Part shown: positions 20,801 through 30,100 of the stretch, piece after piece
Numbering within the stretch: position 1 is the stretch's first letter
Layout: each line of letters starts with the position of its first letter
Origin: Enchytraeus crypticus
Taxonomy: Eukaryota > Annelida > Clitellata > Enchytraeida > Enchytraeidae
DNA: 64,000 bases
Direction: 5' to 3'
Assembly: GCA_905160935.1 (NCBI GenBank)
Contig: CAJHZI010000495.1
Location: 1,672,001 to 1,736,000, forward strand
Program-made: the position numbers and the translations under genes
The notes under the pieces: model-generated
The model's database searches: none
Told to the model about the DNA's origin: nothing
Seen by the model: only the letters and a program-made list of their open reading frames with translations

Positions 20801-23800
20801 AATCACTGTCTGTGACTGCAGTAGTTTATTATGTATTCCGTAGGTTCGTACCTTTGGCTGGAGCCAGAGGCGAAGTTGGTAAGATGCTCTACCACGGATC
20901 AGTATGGTCAGGATTCAAATCCTGTGCTCGACCGTCACTGACATCGCTTTGGAGTGAGGAAACTGACGTTAACCTTAGCTTTACTAAATCTTAAAGCAGA
21001 GGCTGACAGTTTTGCTGAAAATGTGGAATGATATCATGCGCTACAGGCATAAGACTAGGGGCCTGAATTATTTTCCAAAGACTGTTCCTAGTAACGCTGT
21101 GTATGGTAGAGGTGTGGTTTACAGTGACTTGATGTGCTGTAGTGTAAAACAAAAGGGTAAAACAGCATGACTCATTTGTGGCAAGACACTGTTGTAGAAA
21201 TTCTCTAAATTCACGCTTGAATTTCAGAACTTGCTAAAGGTAAACCAACCCACGTAATTGTATACTAGCAAACTTATAACTACAGGCTATGGTAGAATTT
21301 TAACATTGATGTCGATACTGTATGTTTGATGATGTTTATCCTTCAACGATGAAATTCAGAGCTAGTGAGCGTTGCCAGCAGGAAAAGAGGAAAACAATCA
21401 ATGGTGAGGACATTTTGTTTGCAATGGCAACTCTTGGTTTCGACAACTATGTTGAACCACTGAAAATCTATCTGCAGAAGTTCAGAGAGGTCAGTAATAC
21501 AGCAGTATAGTTCTTACAGATAAATACTAATAATAGCTATATGGTTAGGATTAACATTTGTTTCTCTATGAAAGTTGATACTGTCAGGGATTTTGGAGAT
21601 ATGAACTGCTGGTCTCCTGTTTTCTCAACATTCCACTCTATCCACACTTCTTCTTTCTAGCCACTCTGCCCTTCAGCCTGGTACCGGTCTTACTGCTGTT
21701 GTATATTTATTTATTAATTGCCTTATTTTCAGGCATAATAACCCATACATGAATATTACACATACAACAATGCAACAAGAACCAGAAAAGCAAATAGGCT
21801 GTACATAAATTGAGCTCTAAGATAATTACTTAAAGAATTAGGCATAAATATCTACAATAAGCTCAGACCATCAAAACACTTAACTAGCATATTAGTATTA
21901 TCCATTATCCTTGACATGTTAATCTTCTATATACTGATTATGTTTCATTGCATTAGGTATATCCACTTAGATTTATCCACTGATAATTTAAATTTTTAAT
22001 GTGGTAGTTGATTGTATTTACTGAAGTCTACAGCTATCAATTATAGTGAGTTTATTTGCGTGCAGTCGACTAAGGCTGAGAAGAATGTGATGGACGCGGC
22101 ACGTGACGGCTCTATGGATGATCTCGGAGGATCAGGCGACGAGTCATTTGGTAAGACTTTGTTGTTGTGTAACCCGCGTAATCGCCTAAAGAAAAGCGGG
22201 TAAAGCTAAGATTAACGTCAGTTTCCTAGCTCGAAAGCGATGTCAGTGACAGGCGAGCCCAGGATTTGAACCCCGCACATACTGATCCGCAGTTGAGTGT
22301 CTTAACCGACTTCGCCACTTGCTCCAGCCAAAGTGTTGTAAATAGCTCAGTGTAGTGTGTAGAGCATTAGATAGTCTCATATATGTCTGTTTTTTGCATC
22401 ATAGGATAGATTCCTAGTCGAGGTGATCGGAGAGTAAAGATAGATTCCTAGTCGAGGTGATCAGAGAGTAAAATCCCGGACGTCACAGGTTTTTTGGTAA
22501 CATTGACATTCTAGTATGAACTGCGTAACGATTTAAATTTGTGACTTTTAATTAGATGTCAACATGGATGATCATTTGTTATATTGTGTGTTTAGCTTTT
22601 TATGACTCTGAAATTATAGTAAACTTGTGGAAATATGATCATTCTATTTTACTGTTACAGTTACTCTAGAGTAATCTAGAGGAGTAGAAAGAGAAAGAAT
22701 TTATCACACCTGTAGAAACTGCGTTGTGCAGTTGTAATACCCGTATAGGAAAGGTGCATTGTTTTGATGTACGAAAATTATTGTTTTTTGCAAGTTTGTA
22801 AATAATTAATGACTTACAATAATTGGTTGGACCTCTGAACTAAAACCTGACAATAACAGAAAATGTACATTTGAGTGTTTCTCGAATGTTTTTCTTAAGC
22901 TGAATGCGTGTTTTTAATGCAGCTTAGGAATTTTTAAACTCATTGGCTCTGCTTTTAAACGTTAACCTTGCAACTTCATAAAGCCGTTAAGTGATTTGTA
23001 TTTTCTAGGAAATCTGCTGCCTGAGCATCAAGTTATTTATGCAACCGGTCTGGTTAACACGGTATGTTGCTCCTCATTAATACGAATGCAGTATTTTAAG
23101 TCAGTTTCAGATTAATCACATTTCAGCAGCTAATAGTGCCTTTGAGCTAAATACTGGTTTTTTGTGTATGGAATAAAAAAGCTGGTAAAGCTAATGTTAA
23201 CGCCAGTTTCCTGGTAGAGCTAATGTTTTATCTTTTGTCATCAGTATATGTCTCTTATTGCTGACTTTGTGTATTGTTTTTGTGTATATTTTGCTCATAT
23301 AAATGCTTATCTGATCCTGAGCTATACTGCCGCAAATGCTCATAATACACAACTTTTTTAATCTGAATGACTTTCCCTTTAGGCTTCATACTGCTACCCT
23401 TCTACTCTATATATAATTATATATGTATAATTTAATTTACTTTTATTATATACACGAGTTAAGAAACATAATTTTTCCCTTTTAATACCGTCATCAATCT
23501 AACAAGCTGCACACTGTAACAATATGACAGATAGCATAACAATGTAACAGATACAGGCAGAAATGCAACATAAAATCAAAATATGAGATGAAATAATCAT
23601 AAGAAGTGAAAAATCATAAAAAACTTTGAATATTAAATTTTTGTCTTGCTTAGTTATATGAAGTTATTTTTATAAGTTGCTAAGGAGTATAAAGCTAGCA
23701 ACATGCTGTAAATCTGATGTCTAGGATTTGTAAGCACTAATCTTCCAATGTTGCCAATCACTAAAATTGGTGTCAAAATTTTTGTAACCTTGTTGTGTCC

Positions 23801-24123
23801 GGGCTGCAGAAGAATAGAGGAACCATGGACTGCTAGTGCCGTAAAAGGCGACAAAACTCTAAGATCCATCGGTTGGTGTGCGCCTAGGCTTCAAAAATTG
23901 CTACAAATTTTTCTAGTCCCGACCCTAGTTAACTGGGATTCAAGGGAAGATGATAATGATGATGATATATGTTAAGAAATAAGATATGTTTATTACAGAT
24001 AAAATCCCATTGATTTTATGCTGTGTATAGTCCTACATATTAATTAAGTAGCAGCATACTATGATATTATTTATATGATATTATTTTCTCTGTTTCTAGG
24101 GACAACAACAGGACAACTTCTGA
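17846..24123 (+). CDS. NFYB: Nuclear transcription factor Y subunit beta, complete, seven coding exons
   Basis: NF-YB is the histone-fold subunit that pairs with NF-YC and recruits NF-YA to bind CCAAT boxes. Exons: 17846-17911, 18806-18871, 20225-20292, 21360-21489, 22066-22150, 23009-23061, 24100-24123. All are GT-AG with matching phases, coding for 163 residues. ATG at 17846 opens a short acidic tail ([19 protein letters not shown]). The histone fold runs from [15 protein letters not shown] (loop-helix 1) through [19 protein letters not shown] to [19 protein letters not shown] and [19 protein letters not shown], nearly invariant in the family. The C-terminus is short ([20 protein letters not shown] at 24121), so the protein is about 40 residues shorter than the vertebrate one and keeps only a trace of its Gln-rich tail. 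Introns carry family A and B SINEs. No AATAAA was seen close after the stop. Confidence 0.96.
17986..18118 (+). mobile_element. tRNA-derived SINE, family A
   Basis: GGCTGGAGCCAGTGGCGAAG start, box A-like GTCGGTAAGA, box B-like GATTCAAATCC, and 3' AACTGATATTAACCTTACG. It inserted 75 bp after the first NF-YB coding exon. Confidence 0.82.
18484..18552. repeat. Foldback (inverted repeat)
   Basis: TTATTCCATTCACA (18501-18514) pairs perfectly with TGTGAATGGAATAA (18521-18534) around a 6-nt loop. Outer sequences AATGGATTAATTAA and TTAATTCCATT extend the stem imperfectly. Confidence 0.75.
19157..19468. repeat. Minisatellite, 26-bp unit, about 12 copies
   Basis: Units of ATTCACCGTATAGAGATTGC plus TGTTGT, nearly identical (single changes only), so recently amplified. 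It lies in NF-YB intron 2. Confidence 0.92.
20050..20170 (-). mobile_element. SINE family A
   Basis: Complement of the family unit: AACGTCAGTTTCCTCACTCG, GCGAGCCCAGGATTTGAACC, GACACTGGCTAGAGCC. It ends about 55 bp before NF-YB exon 3. Confidence 0.82.
20855..20986 (+). mobile_element. SINE family A
   Basis: GGCTGGAGCCAGAGGCGAAG, GATTCAAATCCTGTGCTCG and GAGGAAACTGACGTTAACC are present. Confidence 0.82.
22200..22330 (-). mobile_element. SINE family A
   Basis: Starts ATTAACGTCAGTTTCC and ends GCTCCAGCC. It lies about 50 bp past NF-YB exon 5. Confidence 0.82.
22344..22600 (+). mobile_element. Diverged SINE related to family B with internal tandem duplication
   Basis: The head GCTCAGTGTAGTGTGTAGAG resembles the element at 53040. 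The segment GATAGATTCCTAGTCGAGGT with GAGAGTAAA occurs twice in a row (22402-22440 and 22440-22473). Confidence 0.6.
23178..23226 (-). mobile_element. SINE family A 3' fragment
   Basis: GCTGGTAAAGCTAATGTTAA and CGCCAGTTTCCTGG only, with the head missing. Confidence 0.6.
23793..23968 (+). mobile_element. Family D element with (GAT)n tail
   Basis: TGTTGTGTCCGGGCTGCAGA, TGGACTGCTAGTGCCGTAAA, CTAAGATCCATCGGTTGG and TGGGATTCAAGGGAAGATGA. The central stretch is slightly deleted. Confidence 0.75.
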
Positions 24124-24469
24124 GTGCTGTGCTGGTCTACGGAGTGACTATAACTTATTTCTACAAAGTGTTTTCATGTCTAGTTTGTCTGGACTGACTA
24201 TTGTTGCAGAGATAAACTATTGCGTATATGTGGCTCGTGGGTTGTTAAAAACAAAGACTGTGTTTTTTAGTAATTACCCATTAAGCTGAGCATGTATTGT
24301 AGATTTAGTTTCTGTTGTGGTCTATATTGTCTTGATAGGTTCATAGACTCTTTTGTGTATGCAAGCTATTCTAGTGAGTTAGTCCACCTACATACGAGAA
24401 CATGATATGAAGTTTAACTTAATAAGGACGATATGCTGTGCTCTTGACAATGCTGTTTTACATCCTGAT

Positions 24470-24655
24470 ACTACTACTACTACTAATAATAATAATAATA
24501 AAGGTTTAACGTCCGTTTCCTCATCCAGGGATGATGTCAGCGACGTTTCCAACACTACAGATCAATTCATCCAGACCAATCTGCAAAAGAAATGTGCTGA
24601 GGTGAAGTAAGGCTCTAAACGAAAGCCAGTCGGTGATCAAAAGTGGTCAGGGTAG
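24470..24655 (-). mobile_element. Family C element with (TTA)n tail
   Basis: AAT run, AAAGGTTTAACGTCCGTTTC, GATGATGTCAGCGACGTTTC and further body to GGTGATCAAAAGTGG. It is one of the longer copies, comparable to 54124-54300. Confidence 0.75.
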
Positions 24656-24865
24656 TGTAATTTAAACTAATAAGAGCTAATGTAATTAGTAATTAAATTT
24701 GACGGTCTAATTTAAATCAAAGTTAATCTGACAGACGCCAAGATGCTCGTTTTGTTTCCAGGGCAAACTTGTAATTTCAACGATTAACGATTTGACAAGA
24801 TTGCTTTTGTTACATCTAACATTGTTGATACAAGAAGGTCAAATTTTCAGCCTTTCTGCGTATTC

Positions 24866-25173
24866 TCTATATCTTACTGCCTTACTCAATATCTTACTCT
24901 ATATCTTAATCTTACTCTATATCTTACTCTATATCTTAATCTTACTCTATACTTAATCTTACTCTATATCTTACTCTATATCTTAATCTTACTCTATACT
25001 TAATCTTACTCTATATCTTACTCTATATCTTAATCTTACTCTATACTTAATCTTACTCTATATCTTACTCTATATCTTAATCTTACTCTATACTTAATCT
25101 TACTCTATATCTTACTCTATATCTTAATCTTACTCTATACTTAATCTTACTCTATATCTTACTCTATATCTTA
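24866..25173. repeat. Compound minisatellite, about 50-bp higher-order unit
   Basis: Permutations of CTTACTCTATAT and CTTAATCTTACTCTATA make a unit of about 50 bp repeated about six times. It abuts the family A SINE at 25183. Confidence 0.9.
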
Positions 25174-25314
25174 CTTCGCCACTGGCTGGAGCCAGTGGCG
25201 AAGTCGGTAAGATACTCGACCGCAGATCATTTGATGCGGGTTCAAATCCTGGGCTTGCCCGTCACTGACATCGCTTTCGAGTGAGGAAACTGACGTTAAC
25301 CTTAGCTTTACCAG
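25174..25314 (+). mobile_element. SINE family A with inverted head duplication
   Basis: A full unit from GGCTGGAGCCAGTGGCGAAG to CTGACGTTAACCTTAGC. Just before it CTTCGCCACTGGCT is the reverse complement of the element's own first bases, so the element begins as a 14-bp palindrome. Confidence 0.82.
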
Positions 25315-25378
25315 CTTTACCTTGCTTATTTCCATAGTGTGAGCCATAGATGATATACCTATGGAATGGATCACTGTA

Positions 25379-25469
25379 TGGAGTGATGCATAATGGATGC
25401 ATCACTCCATAAAGTGATGCATCCACTATGCATCACTCCATAAAGTGATGCACTTTATGGAGTGATGCA
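25379..25469. repeat. Chain of overlapping palindromes
   Basis: TGGAGTGATGCA alternates with its complement. The last pair is TGCATCACTCCATAAAGTG (25429-25447) against CACTTTATGGAGTGATGCA (25451-25469), with 19-bp perfect arms and a 3-nt spacer. Shorter stems overlap it on the left. Confidence 0.88.
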
Positions 25470-25689
25470 TCACTCCAATGTAAAATATTCTTTGAGGTAT
25501 ATGACCTATTTACGATATGACATGACTCTCATATCGTAATTTACTGATTTTTTTGAAATACCTAAACTGAACTTTCAGGATTGTGATTCTCATTCGCTGT
25601 GGTCAGAGAATAAATTCTCTGACATTCGATTCAGGCGGATAGGTATTTGACAAAAAGCTGCCTTATGGCTCAATCATGTGATAAAATCT

Positions 25690-26198
25690 GTGAAGTCGAC
25701 GTTGATGTCAGTTTTGTAAAGCGATATCGTTGACGGGCGAGCCCAAGATTTGGGCGAGCCCAAGATTTGGGCGAGCCCAAGATTTGGGCGAGCCCAAGAT
25801 TTGGGCGAGCCCAAGATTTGGGCGAGCCCAAGATTTGGGCGAGCCCAAGATTTGGGCGAGCCCAATTTTTGGGCGAGCCCAAGATTTGGGCGAGCCCAAG
25901 ATTTGGGCGAGCCCAAGATTTGGGCGAGCCCAAGATTTGGGCGAGCCCAAGATTTGGGCGAGCCCAAGATTTGGGCGAGCCCAAGATTTGGGCGAGCCCA
26001 AGATTTGGGCGAGCCCAAGATTTGGGCGAGCCCAAGATTTGGGCGAGCCCAAGATTTGGGCGAGCCCAAGATTTGGGCGAGCCCAAGATTTGGGCGAGCC
26101 CAAGATTTGATCTCGCACATACTGATCCACAATCGGATATCTTACCGTTATCGCCATCTTACCGATATCGCCACACTCACGAGCCACTTGCTCCAGCC
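25690..26198 (-). mobile_element. SINE family A interrupted by amplification of its own body
   Basis: The two ends match a family A copy in minus orientation: GTTGATGTCAGTTTTG and GACGGGCGAGCCCA on the left, CGCACATACTGATCCACAAT to CTTGCTCCAGCC on the right. Between them the SINE segment GGGCGAGCCCAAGATTT is repeated about 22 times. Confidence 0.88.
25735..26108. repeat. 17-bp minisatellite born inside a SINE, about 22 copies
   Basis: The unit is GCGAGCCCAAGATTTGG. All copies are identical except one with AATTTTT instead of AAGATTT near 25864. Because 17 is not a multiple of three all six frames stay open, which creates long spurious reading frames on both strands. Confidence 0.95.
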
Positions 26199-26436
26199 GG
26201 ATATTTTAAATGATAGATATTATCATGGATGAACATTATAGTGTGTGCGTGTCCTCTCGGCGAGAAAAGATCTGGATAAGATCAGAAGAGTTTTACATAA
26301 TAGCTAGCTCTTTGTAAATAATTAACACAGAATGCAGTGTGAATACTAATTTTATAAACCATTATTGAGTGGATGGATATTTATATCTTAAAAACTTCTA
26401 TTTCACATTCACAATTTTAAATACACGTATTAAGGA

Positions 26437-26509
26437 CTAAAGCCACGTTTAGCGTCAGTTTCCTGCCCACTAGCGTGTCAGCAACGGGGAGAGCACTGAA
26501 TTTGAACCA
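26437..26509 (-). mobile_element. Diverged SINE family A fragment
   Basis: GCGTCAGTTTCCTGCCCACT and GAGAGCACTGAATTTGAACC resemble an old subfamily also seen at 35745 and 61668. Confidence 0.5.
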
Positions 26510-26990
26510 TTTGCCTGTAGGTCTATATATAACCATTTTATTATTTAATTTGCATTATGATATAATCATATAACGTGAGCAAAGGTATCCCAGTTATTTT
26601 ATACTATGGGTAAGCTACTAGATTTAATTTCTAAATTGAAAATATCTAAATTCAACCTCAAACTCATAGACAATGAAAACAAATTTCATATGTAGGCCTA
26701 AGTAATTAATTCCATAGCACTTAATAAAAAAATTATTATTATCTTCATGTACACTTTGTCAGTTTATTTGCAATATTTCTGTAATCACATTGAAGCATTA
26801 CTTTTTTAATCAATATTTTCTACTTCAATATTGCACCTAATTGATACTGATTCATGATAAAAGGAACGAATAGTTCAGCGTGTAGACTGGTAGATCTAGT
26901 AAAATGGCACAGAATAGAATTGAACCATAAGCCATTACTAACTAAGTACTGCTATCATAAGCGCTGCCTTGAATTTATTTGGCAATACTG

Positions 26991-27007
26991 GCCGGCCAAT
27001 ATGGCGA
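26991..27007 (+). promoter_or_regulatory. Candidate TBCCD1 core promoter: CCAAT box overlapping a YY1-like site
   Basis: GCCGGCCAATATGGCGA combines CCAAT with AATATGGCG (YY1-like). It lies about 145 bp before the TBCCD1 ATG in a small GC-richer patch. Motif and position only. Confidence 0.45.
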
Positions 27008-27145
27008 TGCCCACTAATAAACAAAAATAAAGTTTCGGTGGACCATAGCGGTGGACGATTTGTTGGATGAAAGCTAATTGGTATCAAGGATATCGCTTAA
27101 CTTAAATACAAATAATACACAAATAATGGCATTAATATACAAATA

Positions 27146-30100
27146 ATGACTACTTCTACTTCTATTACTCTGTGGCTAAAGAGTGAGCCATTTACTATTG
27201 GAGCTCTACCTATTCCTCCTCATCCTAGGCTTACTGCATCGGTTGGTATTGAATATGTTGATAAAATTGCATGATTATATTTATTAAAGTATTAGAATCA
27301 GAAATATTAAAATCAATCACTCTCGTTTTACGGTTTTATCTCATACAGGTGTAGGAAGTATGATTCAAAATTAAATGCGCATTTCCATACAAATTTAATT
27401 ACACTTGGACTTTTATTCTTAGAATTATCTTTCCATTATATCATCGGGCTCTACATGGCGTCATTTTGTGGGCACTGGAATAGTCTCTCCAACCCTCCTA
27501 CTCCACTGAGCTTCTGCTGATATTCTATCTGATCCAGCACTTTAGTTGAGTTTTAGTTTATATATTGAATTCTTAACTTCCTGTTTATTGAAAGGAATTT
27601 CCATTTCCATTGGCTTAGTATCTGTTACATTTCTGCCTTCAGTTTGTTAAATATGTTTTTAAAATGCTCATTTATACTCTTCGTTACATACTCCTTACAT
27701 AAATTATTTTCTGATTTCCATTTATAAATATTTTCTCTTTTGGTTTGCTTTTATATTTTTAGAATGTCTAAATAGCGTAGTGTCATGAAGTTTTAAATTG
27801 CAAATTCTGAGGTGAATTGAATCCTTGTGGGTTCGAATCCCTGCTGCGCTGATCTGAGAGTAAAATCTTGGACATTCACTACGAAAATGAACTAAATTGC
27901 CTAATGGTTTAAACATGTGGCATTAAAAATGATAGATATCAACATGTAGTTGATCATTTCACTATAATGCATGTTTACGTTATATACTTTTCTTAATTTG
28001 AAAAGGTTTATTTGATTCACTTTTAGCTTGATTTAGTACTTCAATTTGTTCTATGTCTTTTTCTTCTAATTGTCGTTAAGTTTTTCTTTTATTTCCTTCA
28101 TAATCCTATTTTGTTCTGTATTTCTTTTTATTTCCCTTTTACATTCGCAAAGCTCCAAAATGACACTAGTTTACTACTATAGAAGCTCATAAAATTTTTC
28201 TTAAGGTATTCTCAATGTCTAAACAACTTTAATCCATTTTACTCTCTTACGGAGAAGTGAAAAATTGTTCTAAGTTGAAATCAGAATTGTATATATCACT
28301 TATAAAGCTTTCAAAAGTGCACTCTTAGTTACTCCTAAGTGCATAAGTGGTCGATATTGTCATGGATGTTATTAGCACTCCAATTGTTGTTATTATTATG
28401 TGCTCATAAGTGCATTTATAAGTGCATATGCACTCATAACAGCTTTATGCATCACTCATAAAGCTGTTAAATATTATCTTGTTCACCATGCTTAAAAAAC
28501 TTAGATGAATTCTAGACGATAACCTTCATCAAATCTCCAAACATTTCAAGCCAGTAAAAAAATTGCACAAATTTATGAGTGTGTACTCTTATGCATTAAT
28601 TAACATATGGTTTTTAGTTGTGACCAATATTTGTGTAACTTTTAAATGATTTTGATAGCTTGTTAAGTGACTGTTAATTTAATTTAGTTTGATTGTTTTT
28701 AGAATATAAGAAAAATTGTACCATATGCGAAGAGTAAGGGGTCAACTGGGTTCCCTCAGCTTAGGTTTGCATTGCTTCAATTTACACTTTGAGTCTTTGC
28801 TCAAAATAATCATATTATCTATTAAATAGCTTCCGCTAAACTTAATATATGATATATATCTGTGTAGACCTGATACCCTATCATGTATTACTGTATGAGA
28901 GTTGAGAAATCTTTTATTTTAATAAACTTTAGAGCTTTATTAAAGCATTTTGATAATAGCTGTCGTTTGGGATGCTTTGATTTGCTGAGACTATTTTTGA
29001 TATAGTTATTTGTGCTTTGATTGGCTGGGACTATTTTTGATATAGTAATGTGTGATTTGATTGGCTGGGACTAGTTTTGATATAGTTATGTGTGCTTTGA
29101 TTGGCTTAGACTATTTTTGATATAGTTATGTGGTCTTTGATTGGCTGGGACTGTTTACAGTCTTCTTGATCAGTGTGCTTTAGTTTACATTTTCTTTATT
29201 AACTAGATGGACTATATTTGATTTATGATACTAATTGTACACCAGTAAATTATATAAACATTCTGCGAGTCATCCAGTAATCCAGTATATTAAGAAGTAA
29301 TTTAATCTTTCTAAGAATTTATCAAAAAAGTAATCAATCAATTTTACTTATTTATTTTGCGCATGTGTTAATCATTTAATCATTTTTACTTATCAAATCA
29401 ATCAATCAATTTATCAATCAAATCCATTAATCGATCAAAAACAATCCATCAAATCAAACAATCCAATCAATCAATTTATCAAATCAAACAAATCAAATCA
29501 TTTTATCATAATCAGGTTAATCATTTAATCAAATCAATTGAAGCTTAATATATGTGTATATTATATTTACTTTTATTGCAGTGATAAATTATTGTGAAGT
29601 ATTGTACCCTATCTTCCTATGTTTTTAGTTATTCTGTTTGGAAGCACATCGCATGCAACAAGTTGCAGATACCTGAAGGACTCGCAAATGCGTGAGTATT
29701 GCAGATTCTTAGATTTCTAAAATATAACTAGCACTATTAATTACATATTCAACTTCAACGATCTGTGGGTTCTAGCTTCAATTTTAAGAACCTGCAGTGT
29801 CCCATATTTCCTGTAGAGACATTGAACACAGATTTGAAACTCCTCTATTGTATATAACCAATTAATTTTTTAATATATTGAAATTAAATAAGATATTTGC
29901 TGTAATTTAATAGAAATAGCATTATAGCATAGATAAGTTTCGTATTTTGAAGATAAAGTAATAATAATAATAATATTAATAATAATAATAACAATAATAA
30001 TAATAATCATAATCAATAAGTAGATTTATAGAAAGTAGCTTTACTAACTTTATATTTATTCTGTTTGGATCAACCAACTTGCCATTATTTGATATATTAC

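Noticed and set aside
25670-26232. Six overlapping long open frames encoding repeats such as GLAQILGSPKSWARPN
   Set aside because: They arise because a 17-bp unit without stops is read in every frame. They are spurious readings of an expanded SINE, not genes.
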